From Bordetella parapertussis (GTDB taxonomy: Bacteria > Pseudomonadota > Gammaproteobacteria > Burkholderiales > Burkholderiaceae_B), in NCBI GenBank assembly GCA_945895265.1, contig CAMDEF010000063.1, forward strand, positions 1 through 16,774: a DNA stretch of 16,774 nucleotides. Reading direction: 5' to 3'. The notes under the pieces are model-generated. The model did not search any database. It had not been told where the DNA came from and saw nothing but the letters and a program-made list of their open reading frames with translations. Shown one piece after another: positions 7,871-14,137 of this stretch. The translations under genes and the position numbers were made by a program. The stretch's first letter is position 1; every line of letters starts with the position of its first letter.

Positions 7871-8683
7871 ATGTCGCAACACCTGCAGACCCACGATATC
7901 ACCCTGCCTGACGGCGCCTGTTTAAAAGTCTTTACAGAAGGTGCCGGCACCCCACTATTACTCATCAGTGGGCTTGGCGGTGCCGCCGCGTTCTGGAACC
8001 CCTGTCTGCCCGCGCTGACCGCTGCGCACCGAGTGATTCGACTCGATCAGCGCGGCATCGGTGCCAGCACGCGCGGCACGGCACCGGTCACCATTGACCA
8101 GTTAGCCGATGATTGCCTTGCGGTGCTTGACCATCTTAAGATTGAGTCAGCCATCATTTTGGGGCACTCGACTGGCGGGTGCATCACGCAGGCCATTGCC
8201 TTACGCTCACCACAGCATGCCAAGGCCTGTGTCTTAACCGGCACGTGGACCAAACCCAATCGCTACATGCAAGAGCTGTTTAAGTTGCGCAAAGGCCTAC
8301 TGCGAAGCGACCCGATGGCATATGCCGTATCGGCCACCTTTTATTCTCATGAGCCAAGTTGGCTCAATGCCAACTGGGGCGCCTTGGATGCCTCGCGTGC
8401 CGCGGCGCCTTTGAGCGCCACCGCGCAAGACATTGTGGCAGAACGCATCGACGCCATCATGGCGTTCGACCGAAGCGCCGACGTGGCGCGCATCAAAGTG
8501 CCTGTCTTGAATATCGGCGCACGCGACGATTTAATCGTGCCAGCTTTTTTGCAAGAAGAACTGGCGGTGCTAATGCCCGGCTCAACACTACACCTGCTTG
8601 AAGATGGCGGGCATTTTTTTCCGGTGACTCGCTTGGCTGGCTTTACAGGGGCAGTGCTCAACTGGGCGGCGAAAGTACTTTGA
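7871..8683 (+). CDS. Alpha/beta hydrolase, RutD-like
   Basis: A 270-residue alpha/beta-hydrolase-fold enzyme. The start is ATG 7871 (MSQHLQTHD), preceded by GAGG 4 bases upstream; an upstream TTG at 7838 lacks support. The catalytic triad is visible: nucleophile S100 in LGHSTGG (97-103), acid D220 (or D219) in GARDDLIVP (216-224), and H248 in DGGHFFP (245-251). LLLISGLGGAAAFWNPCLPAL, DQRGIGAS and the region after LTGTWTKPNRYMQELFKLR resemble RutD, the putative aminoacrylate hydrolase of pyrimidine degradation, and also 3-oxoadipate enol-lactonases. No other rut genes are present, so a role in the Rut pathway is not supported. It probably cleaves a small ester, lactone or carbamate-like bond in the cytoplasm. 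It is monocistronic and converges on another alpha/beta hydrolase. Confidence 0.88.
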   Translation: MSQHLQTHDITLPDGACLKVFTEGAGTPLLLISGLGGAAAFWNPCLPALTAAHRVIRLDQRGIGASTRGTAPVTIDQLADDCLAVLDHLKIESAIILGHSTGGCITQAIALRSPQHAKACVLTGTWTKPNRYMQELFKLRKGLLRSDPMAYAVSATFYSHEPSWLNANWGALDASRAAAPLSATAQDIVAERIDAIMAFDRSADVARIKVPVLNIGARDDLIVPAFLQEELAVLMPGSTLHLLEDGGHFFPVTRLAGFTGAVLNWAAKVL

Positions 8684-8697
8684 TGTAAGGCACAGAA

Positions 8698-8721
8698 ATC
8701 CTCCCCGTTCAGAGGGAGGAT
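8698..8721. terminator. Stem-loop after the RutD-like gene
   Basis: ATCCTCCC (8698-8705) pairs perfectly with GGGAGGAT (8714-8721) across an 8-base loop, 15 bases after the hydrolase stop. It is GC-rich and stable but is followed by GAATCG rather than a U tract. The most likely role is transcript-end stabilisation or Rho-assisted termination between convergent genes. Confidence 0.45.
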
Positions 8722-8856
8722 GAATCGCACGAATATCCAGGTGTGCACAAAGGACTAGGGCCGTCAGACCTAACCCTTCGAACCTAATCCGTCACCCCTG
8801 ACACCTCAACATTCAGACTTTGTATTTCAAGGGCGCCCTGCACCTTTTATTAGGCC

Positions 8857-9654
8857 TTAACCCTTGCGACTTAAAAATGACATGAGTAGCTGGGCACAAT
8901 GTTGAGCGTAGCCGTCGCAGATATTATGCCCAGCGGTATCCACATAGGCGAGCTCAGAGCCCTTGATACGCTGATGCATTTGTTCATAGGCGTCAGCATG
9001 TCCGATTGACTCTTTGCCAGCGGCCACAATCAAGGTGGGGCATTTGATGCCCACGAGTTCTTCCATGAAATCATGCGTGCACATATGCAGCACGAAGCGC
9101 GCGATAAAGGCAGGGTCATTTGAACCCGCTTGCTCAATAAACCAGGCCACTAATTCCGGATCCGCAGTTTCATCAAAGCGTTCGTAAATGGTGTCAGATA
9201 AAAACTTTTTTAAGCCAATTTGCTGAATCTTTGGAATCCAGGTGGGCGCATGGCTATTTTTCAGGCCAGGCGTCGCGCCGTATAGCGCAAGTGTTTTAAC
9301 TCGAGCGGGGTACTGCAGCGCGAGTTGTTGCGCCACGTAGCCACCAGCCGAGTTACCCACGATGTGCGCCTGCTCGCAACCAAAGTGATCCAACAGCGCC
9401 GCGGCATCGTCAACCAAGTGCTGTAGTGAAAAGGCCTGGTCCGAGTGTGGAATGGTTGACTGCCCATGTCCACGTAAATCCATGCGGATCAAACGGTAAT
9501 GCTTCGCAAGCTTGGGCACCCAGCTGAACCAGCGCTGGGCATTACCCATCGCAGCGTGTAATAAAAAAACCGTCTGCGGTTTGATCCATGGCTTGGTGAA
9601 ATCATCCACGTAGTAGGCGAGTTTCAGACCGTCCCGATTTAGGTAGTGCTGCAT
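8857..9654 (-). CDS. Alpha/beta hydrolase with atypical acid position
   Basis: A 265-residue alpha/beta-hydrolase, full length for the 3-oxoadipate enol-lactonase/esterase-like group. FLLHAAMGNAQRW (30-42) forms the oxyanion region, followed by DLRGHGQS (59-66). Nucleophile S102 lies in VGNSAGGYVA (99-108), and H243 in TAGHNICDGY (240-249). The acid normally found as Asp in a G-x-x-D turn is not obvious: here it reads AAGKESIGHAD (211-221), with Ser216 in the expected place. Glu215 or Asp221 may serve instead. ATG 9654 follows AGGA 7 bases upstream. A 26-bp inverted repeat lies 41-66 bases upstream. It shares the fold with the convergent RutD-like enzyme but has quite different sequence. Substrate unknown. 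Confidence 0.87.
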   Translation of the reverse strand: MQHYLNRDGLKLAYYVDDFTKPWIKPQTVFLLHAAMGNAQRWFSWVPKLAKHYRLIRMDLRGHGQSTIPHSDQAFSLQHLVDDAAALLDHFGCEQAHIVGNSAGGYVAQQLALQYPARVKTLALYGATPGLKNSHAPTWIPKIQQIGLKKFLSDTIYERFDETADPELVAWFIEQAGSNDPAFIARFVLHMCTHDFMEELVGIKCPTLIVAAGKESIGHADAYEQMHQRIKGSELAYVDTAGHNICDGYAQHCAQLLMSFLSRKG

Positions 9655-9694
9655 AAAGAATCCTAATAATTGAATATTTTGCGTAATAAGTTAG

Positions 9695-9720
9695 GCGAAT
9701 ACTGAGCTTTGCGTATTCGC
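9695..9720. promoter_or_regulatory. 26-bp inverted repeat upstream of an alpha/beta hydrolase gene
   Basis: GCGAATAC (9695-9702), 10 bases, GTATTCGC (9713-9720) is a perfect 8-bp dyad centred about 54 bases upstream of the hydrolase ATG. The spacing between arm centres is 18 bp, roughly two helix turns, which suits a dimeric transcription factor in the promoter. No regulator gene is adjacent. Confidence 0.42.
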
Positions 9721-9798
9721 GTAACCAGCTATTTGATGACTTAGGTATCAATGCGTCTGGAGATTGTTGATGTATCGTCGCGCTGCACTGAACCACTG

Positions 9799-9821
9799 GC
9801 GCAGACTAATGACGTCTGCGC
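9799..9821. terminator. Stem-loop downstream of the minus-strand Bug receptor gene
   Basis: GCGCAGAC (9799-9806), a 7-base loop, GTCTGCGC (9814-9821) is a perfect 8-bp stem 20 bases after the Bug gene stop at 9842. No U tract follows on the minus strand. Probable 3'-end structure of that transcript; intrinsic termination is uncertain. Confidence 0.45.
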
Positions 9822-9841
9822 GCGTTGTGCTGTGAGTCGCC

Positions 9842-10822
9842 TTAGTTTGCCTTGATCCCCGCGGTTTTTATCACCTGGCGCCATTTCTCGATTTCGGTGG
9901 TGAGCAACTTGGTATAGGCTGCCGGAGGGCCACCCGCCACGTCATACCCAAGTGAAGCGACGCGCTCTTTGATCGCCGCGTCGGCCAACACTTGATTCAC
10001 GGCAGCATTCAGTTTTGCAACCACCTCTGGCGGCATCCCGGCGGGCCCCAACAGACCCCAGTGGCTACTGCAATCCACGCTAGGCAAACCACTTTCGGCA
10101 AACGTCGGAACGTTGGGCAACGCGGCATTACGCTTGGTGCCTGTGAGTGCGAGTGCGCGCAAGCGCCCTGCCTCAACGGCTTGCCGTACTGAGCTAATCC
10201 CCGAATACGTCAGCGGCACTTGGCCCGCCAACACCGACGACAACGCCTCACCCGTCCCCTTATAGGGCACATGGGTAATTGCTACGCCCGAAGCGATATT
10301 AAAGAGTTCGCCCGCCATGTGTGGTGAAGAGCCGTTGCCACCCGAGCCGTATAACAAGCTTTCTGGCTTGGCTTTGCCTAAAGCAATCAGCTCAGCGAGC
10401 GTCTGCGCGGGCACCGAAGGGTGCACCACCAAAATCACCGGTGCCACAGCCATGTGTACGATGGGGGTTAAGTCTTTCATGGTGTTGTAAGGCAGCTCGG
10501 TACGCAACCCAGGATTCACGTAAATCGATGAATCGACCATCATCAAGGTGTACCCATCGGCTGCGGCTTGCACGACGATTTGAGACCCGATGATGCTCGA
10601 AGCACCTGGTTTGTTTTCAACGACTACCTGCTGGCCCAGCACCTCAGAGAGCTTTGGAGCAATCACACGGGCCAAAATATCTGTGCCCCCGCCGGGCGCA
10701 AAGGGGATGACCAAGCGTAGTGGCCTCGTGGGCCAAGTCTGAGCCTGTGCGACGGTTGCCAAAACGAGTAAGAATACGGCCAGTAGAGCGCGAAGCCCAG
10801 AGACAGCATTGAAATATGTCAT
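9842..10822 (-). CDS. Bug/TctC-family tripartite tricarboxylate-type solute-binding receptor
   Basis: A 326-residue periplasmic binding protein. ATG 10822 is chosen because AAGGA sits 6 bases upstream and a signal peptide follows at once; the open frame extends 32 codons further but that part looks non-coding. The signal peptide is about residues 1-27 with cleavage near VAQA|QTW. The mature protein begins WPTRPLRLVIPFAPGGGTD (30-48), the family hallmark, including the ligand-facing PGGGTD loop. Then come VENKPGASSIIGS, DGYTLMM, HVPYKGTGEA and RLRALALTG, all usual Bug landmarks. It captures small carboxylate-like or amide-bearing organic solutes. No TctA/TctB membrane components are present, as is common for orphan Bug proteins. 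It diverges from the Gfo/Idh/MocA gene and probably belongs to the same regulated locus. Confidence 0.95.
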   Translation of the reverse strand: MTYFNAVSGLRALLAVFLLVLATVAQAQTWPTRPLRLVIPFAPGGGTDILARVIAPKLSEVLGQQVVVENKPGASSIIGSQIVVQAAADGYTLMMVDSSIYVNPGLRTELPYNTMKDLTPIVHMAVAPVILVVHPSVPAQTLAELIALGKAKPESLLYGSGGNGSSPHMAGELFNIASGVAITHVPYKGTGEALSSVLAGQVPLTYSGISSVRQAVEAGRLRALALTGTKRNAALPNVPTFAESGLPSVDCSSHWGLLGPAGMPPEVVAKLNAAVNQVLADAAIKERVASLGYDVAGGPPAAYTKLLTTEIEKWRQVIKTAGIKAN

Positions 10823-10852
10823 GCGAGGTCCTTTCCATTGATTTAAAACGGC

Positions 10853-10873
10853 TTGCCTAGCTTTTTCAGGCAA
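10853..10873. repeat. Short inverted repeat near the Bug gene start
   Basis: TTGCCT (10853-10858), nine bases, AGGCAA (10868-10873), 6-bp perfect arms, 31-51 bases upstream of the minus-strand Bug gene start. It could be an operator half of the divergent control region or a leader hairpin. Weak evidence on its own. Confidence 0.25.
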
Positions 10874-10888
10874 AGCCCCCCGTGCAAG

Positions 10889-10907
10889 GATCAAAACACA
10901 TTTGATC
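10889..10907. promoter_or_regulatory. Candidate operator in the Bug / oxidoreductase divergent region
   Basis: GATCAAA (10889-10895), five bases, TTTGATC (10901-10907) is a perfect 7-bp dyad within the 189-bp region between the divergent Bug gene (starts at 10822) and the Gfo/Idh/MocA gene (starts at 11012). The size and arrangement are those of a dimeric repressor or activator site that could control both directions. No GntR, LysR or LacI gene lies in the window. Confidence 0.42.
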
Positions 10908-11011
10908 TCTGTTGTCATCTGTCATTCTTTCTCTGATAATCAATCAACTCGCAGGATTTTGCACGAACTACACGCATACACCTGTCTACTTTGCTTGGGA
11001 TACGACGAAAT

Positions 11012-12022
11012 ATGATTCACGCGGCAATCATCGGCATGGGCGTTTGGGGCCAAAATTTGGTCACAAGCGTTCAAGGTTTAAGTCAAGACATCCAGTTTGT
11101 CGCGGGCGCCACGCGCACGCCGGCCAAAGCGAGCGAATTCGCTACGAAGCACAAGCTTCGCCTGCTCGACAGCTTTGAGGCCGTGCTGGCCGATCCGTCT
11201 ATTGACGCGGTGGTCTTAGCCACCCCGCACTCGATGCACACCGAGCAAATCGTAGCCGCCGCCAAAGCCGGCAAACATGTCTTTTGCGAAAAGCCGCTTG
11301 GTTTAGATCGTGCCAGCACACAGCGCGCCGCACAGGCGGCAGCTGACCACAATATTATTCTGGGTGTGGGCTACAACTGGCGCTATCAACCGGCTCTACA
11401 AGAAATTCGCCGCATGATCGACGACGGTCGTTTGGGCAAGATCTTGCATATCGAAGGTAATTTTTGCGGGCCCAGCGCCTATCGATTTCCTAAAGGGCAC
11501 TGGCGCCATGCGTCTGACGAATCCCCTGCAGGCGGTATGACTGGCCGCGGGGTGCACGTCATTGATGCCATGATGTACCTGGCGGGCCCGATCGACCGTG
11601 TCACCGCACAAAGCTATCGTCTAGCGCAAGACTTTGGTTCAGACGACACGACCTCGATGATGCTTCATTTCGCAGGCGGTTCAACCGGCTATTTGGGCAC
11701 GGTCATTGCCACGGCAGAAACCTGGCGCATGCAAGTTTTTGGTTCAAATGGTTGGGTCGAGGTCGGCGATGTCAGTCACTTGCATACTTGGGATCTCACA
11801 ACTTGCATGATCGACCGCAGCAACGTCACCAACAAGCAAAAGCCTGTCACGACAAGCTTTCCAGCGACCAGCACCGAGCGCGCCGAGCTCGAGCACTTTG
11901 CCGCATGCATTAAAAATAAGCAACCGCTCGTCACGCCTGACGGCGATGCTGTACGCAATGCCGCAGTACTTGAAGCCATTATTCGCTCGTCAACGACGCA
12001 CGCTACCGTGCAACTCGGGTAA
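11012..12022 (+). CDS. Gfo/Idh/MocA family NAD(P)-dependent oxidoreductase
   Basis: A 336-residue cytoplasmic oxidoreductase, the usual family size. ATG 11012 (MIHAAIIGMGVWG) is preferred over a TTG 21 bases earlier because the Rossmann strand should start the protein; the ribosome binding site is weak either way. The Rossmann motif is GMGVWG (8-13). HVFCEKPLGLD (89-99) carries the conserved Lys94 of the EKP motif. The C-terminal alpha/beta domain has GVGYNWRYQP (118-127) and GRGVHVIDAMMYLAGP (178-193), with catalytic-type H182 and D185. It probably oxidises or reduces a hydroxyl or carbonyl on a sugar-, cyclitol- or amino-acid-like compound. It is first in a four-gene same-strand unit; 18 bp separate it from the next gene. 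Confidence 0.92.
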   Translation: MIHAAIIGMGVWGQNLVTSVQGLSQDIQFVAGATRTPAKASEFATKHKLRLLDSFEAVLADPSIDAVVLATPHSMHTEQIVAAAKAGKHVFCEKPLGLDRASTQRAAQAAADHNIILGVGYNWRYQPALQEIRRMIDDGRLGKILHIEGNFCGPSAYRFPKGHWRHASDESPAGGMTGRGVHVIDAMMYLAGPIDRVTAQSYRLAQDFGSDDTTSMMLHFAGGSTGYLGTVIATAETWRMQVFGSNGWVEVGDVSHLHTWDLTTCMIDRSNVTNKQKPVTTSFPATSTERAELEHFAACIKNKQPLVTPDGDAVRNAAVLEAIIRSSTTHATVQLG

Positions 12023-12040
12023 CTTAGCCCCAAGGATTTT

Positions 12041-13123
12041 ATGTCTGCCTTTCACACGTTCAACGCAGCACCGACCCAGTTATTTCGTCGCATGCGGCGG
12101 CTCTTGGTCGTCGCTAGCGCCTGTCTTGCGCCCGTCTTCGCACCGTTGGCGCAAACTGCCGATAGTGCTGCAGCGTCAAACTATCCAACCAAACCAATCC
12201 GCGTGATCGTACCTTCGCCCCCAGGAGGCCCGCCAGACCTATTGATGCGCATCCTTGCCCCCAAACTTTCTGTGTCGCTCGGGCAAAGCGTGATCGTCGA
12301 AAATCGTCTGGGCGCCGGTGGCTTAGTGGGCACCGCCTACGTCGCCAAGCTGCCTGCTGACGGCTACACCTGGTTATTCACGACTGCCTCACACACTAAT
12401 ATCCCGCCCTTTAACGAAAACGTGACCTACGACTCAGTTAAGGACTTTGCCCACGTCACCTTAGCCGCTCAAAATTTTGGGCAGGTTTTGCTCGTACCGA
12501 TCGACTCACCAGCCAAAACCTTCAAAGACCTCATCGCGCTCGCCAAGAAAAATCCAGGCAAACTCACTTACGCCCACGCCGGCCTAGGCACTGCAAGCCA
12601 TATCCCTGCCGAGGTCATGAAAACCATGACCGACACCGAGATCTTGGCGGTACCTTATAAAGGGGTAGCCGAAGCCACAAACGATTTAATCGCTGGACGC
12701 GTTGACATCTTTTTTGTAGGCACCCAAATCGCACAACAGCACGTGCAAAGTGGTCGGCTTCGCGCGCTAGCTGTGACTGGCGCAAAACGCTGGAAAGGCA
12801 TGCCCGATACGCCCACCTTGCAAGAGTTAGGTCTGAAAGACTTCAACGTGGTGAACTGGTTTGGCTTATGGTTACCTGTCAACGCCCCAGCAACGATTGT
12901 GAATCGACTACAAGCCGAAATTGTCAAAGCGGTTGCACAGCCTGATGTCATCGCACAATTCGATACGCTTGGGTTAGAGGGTGTTGGCATGCCTTCGGCT
13001 GAGTTCGCACTGTTTGTTGCCAAAGAAGCAGCGTCGGCCAAAGAGATCGCGCGTACCGTCGCGCCTGCTGTGGTCAAAGTGACCACGACGCCGGCCACCG
13101 TCGGTAACGAGGCAAAAAAATGA
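12041..13123 (+). CDS. Second Bug/TctC-family solute-binding receptor
   Basis: A 360-residue periplasmic binding protein with AAGGA about 5 bases before ATG 12041. The signal sequence is long: a 15-residue leader, RRMRR, then a hydrophobic core (21-37) and a probable cleavage site in the Ala-rich stretch before residue 47. An internal Met18 start is possible but lacks a binding site. Bug landmarks are YPTKPIRVIVPSPPGGPPD (48-66), VENRLGAGGLVG, DGYTWLF, VPYKGVAEATNDLIAG and RLRALAVTG. It is quite different from the other Bug protein in the window, especially in the loop PSPPGGPPD and a basic, Thr-rich C-terminal tail (VKVTTTPATVGNEAKK). It lies inside the catabolic unit, 34 bp before the deacetylase-like gene, so it probably delivers that pathway's substrate. 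No membrane permease genes are seen. Confidence 0.94.
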   Translation: MSAFHTFNAAPTQLFRRMRRLLVVASACLAPVFAPLAQTADSAAASNYPTKPIRVIVPSPPGGPPDLLMRILAPKLSVSLGQSVIVENRLGAGGLVGTAYVAKLPADGYTWLFTTASHTNIPPFNENVTYDSVKDFAHVTLAAQNFGQVLLVPIDSPAKTFKDLIALAKKNPGKLTYAHAGLGTASHIPAEVMKTMTDTEILAVPYKGVAEATNDLIAGRVDIFFVGTQIAQQHVQSGRLRALAVTGAKRWKGMPDTPTLQELGLKDFNVVNWFGLWLPVNAPATIVNRLQAEIVKAVAQPDVIAQFDTLGLEGVGMPSAEFALFVAKEAASAKEIARTVAPAVVKVTTTPATVGNEAKK

Positions 13124-13157
13124 TGGCTCCCGCGCATAGCCCCACTGAGACAACATC

Positions 13158-14060
13158 ATGAACACACCCTCGCTCGAACCTTGGCAGTGGCCTGACACGC
13201 ACTGGCAAGGCATTGTGAACCATGTGCGCGCCGGGCGTTCACTGCGCCCGCGTCTTTGGCCTGAAGGCGCGCGATGCGCGGTGGCGTTATCGTTTGACTC
13301 AGATCACGAAACCAACGAACTACGCGAAGGCGGAGAATCCATTGGCAAATTGTCGCAAGGCCAATACGGCAATCGCCAGGGCGTGCCGCGCATTCTCAAT
13401 ATCTTGAAACAACACGACGTACCCGCCAGTTTTTATGTGCCAGCGGTGACCGCACTGTTATATCCAGACGAACAACAACGCGTGGTCGCCGAGGGCCACG
13501 AGGTTGGTATCCATGGCTGGATTCACGAACGCAATTCAGTATTGCCTTACGCCGCCGAAAAAGATCTGATGCAACGCAGCTCAGATGTCTTAGAAAAAAT
13601 CACTGGCGTACGCCCGGTTGGCATGCGCACGCCGTCCTGGGATTTCAGCCCGAATACGCTTGCACTCACACGCGACATGGGTTTGCTCTATGACTCTTCG
13701 CTGATGGCAGACGTCGACTGCTATGAATTACTACTCGATGGCCAAAACACCGGTGTCGTTGAATTGCCGGTCGAGTGGATTCGCGACGATGCGGTGTACT
13801 TTGGGATGAACCGCTTTGCTGGCTTGCGTCCCTACACACCGCCCGCAGATGTATTTGATATTTTTAAACGCGAATTTGATGCTGCCTACAAAGAGGGCGG
13901 GCTGTTTCAATTAACCATGCATCCTCATATCATTGGTTATCGCTCGCGCATTTGGATTCTTGAAGAATTAGTTCGCTACATGCGCAGCCTACCTGGTGTG
14001 TGGTTCGCCACACACGCGGATGTCGTACGCTACGCGAAGACGCATGCGCAATCTCGTTGA
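13158..14060 (+). CDS. CE4-like polysaccharide deacetylase / cyclic amidohydrolase (PuuE, HpPgdA type)
   Basis: A 300-residue single-domain NodB-homology protein with no signal peptide, hence cytoplasmic. ALSFDSDHET (43-52) supplies metal and catalytic Asp47/Asp49. HEVGIHGWIHE (114-124) gives the H119/H123 metal pair. RTPSWDFS (157-164) and LTMHPHIIGYRSR (252-264) complete the site, with H255. This layout is closer to the intracellular branch containing Helicobacter PgdA, PuuE allantoinase and reported bacterial cyclic imidases than to exported chitin or peptidoglycan deacetylases. Lack of export and the neighbouring receptors and amidohydrolases favour opening of a cyclic amide or imide rather than cell-wall editing. 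The ribosome binding site at ATG 13158 is weak (GAGA). Third gene of the unit. The exact substrate is inference. Confidence 0.9.
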   Translation: MNTPSLEPWQWPDTHWQGIVNHVRAGRSLRPRLWPEGARCAVALSFDSDHETNELREGGESIGKLSQGQYGNRQGVPRILNILKQHDVPASFYVPAVTALLYPDEQQRVVAEGHEVGIHGWIHERNSVLPYAAEKDLMQRSSDVLEKITGVRPVGMRTPSWDFSPNTLALTRDMGLLYDSSLMADVDCYELLLDGQNTGVVELPVEWIRDDAVYFGMNRFAGLRPYTPPADVFDIFKREFDAAYKEGGLFQLTMHPHIIGYRSRIWILEELVRYMRSLPGVWFATHADVVRYAKTHAQSR

Positions 14061-14098
14061 TAAACTGTGTCGAGCCTAACTCGGCGTTGCACAACATC

Positions 14099-14114
14099 GC
14101 GCCACTCTTGGCGC
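14099..14114 (+). repeat. Intercistronic hairpin
   Basis: GCGCCA, four bases, TGGCGC forms a compact perfect stem in the 77-bp gap between the deacetylase-like and Ggt-like genes, ending 23 bases before the latter's ATG. It could stabilise the upstream message or modulate readthrough. No U tract directly follows. Confidence 0.4.
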
Positions 14115-14137
14115 TCATAAAAATAGCAGAGGCTTAG

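Noticed and set aside
8698..8760. Hairpin ending in GGGAGGATGAATC that resembles stem-loops near IS200/IS605-TnpB element ends
   Set aside because: No tnpA, tnpB or matching opposite end is present; a 3'-end stem-loop between convergent genes explains it more simply.
8829..8838. AGGGCGCCCT palindrome in the convergent gap between hydrolase genes
   Set aside because: Loop-free 10-bp palindrome with no nearby promoter; too short to distinguish from chance.
9602..9796. 64-codon minus-strand open frame upstream of the alpha/beta hydrolase
   Set aside because: Overlaps the hydrolase start in another frame, has biased low-information composition and contains the regulatory dyad.
10823..10918. N-terminal extension of the minus-strand Bug protein
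   Set aside because: The extension lacks a plausible start context, and the downstream ATG has AAGGA and begins a proper signal peptide.
11083..11352. Minus-strand open frames inside the Gfo/Idh/MocA gene
   Set aside because: Complementary-strand shadows; the sense protein has all family motifs.
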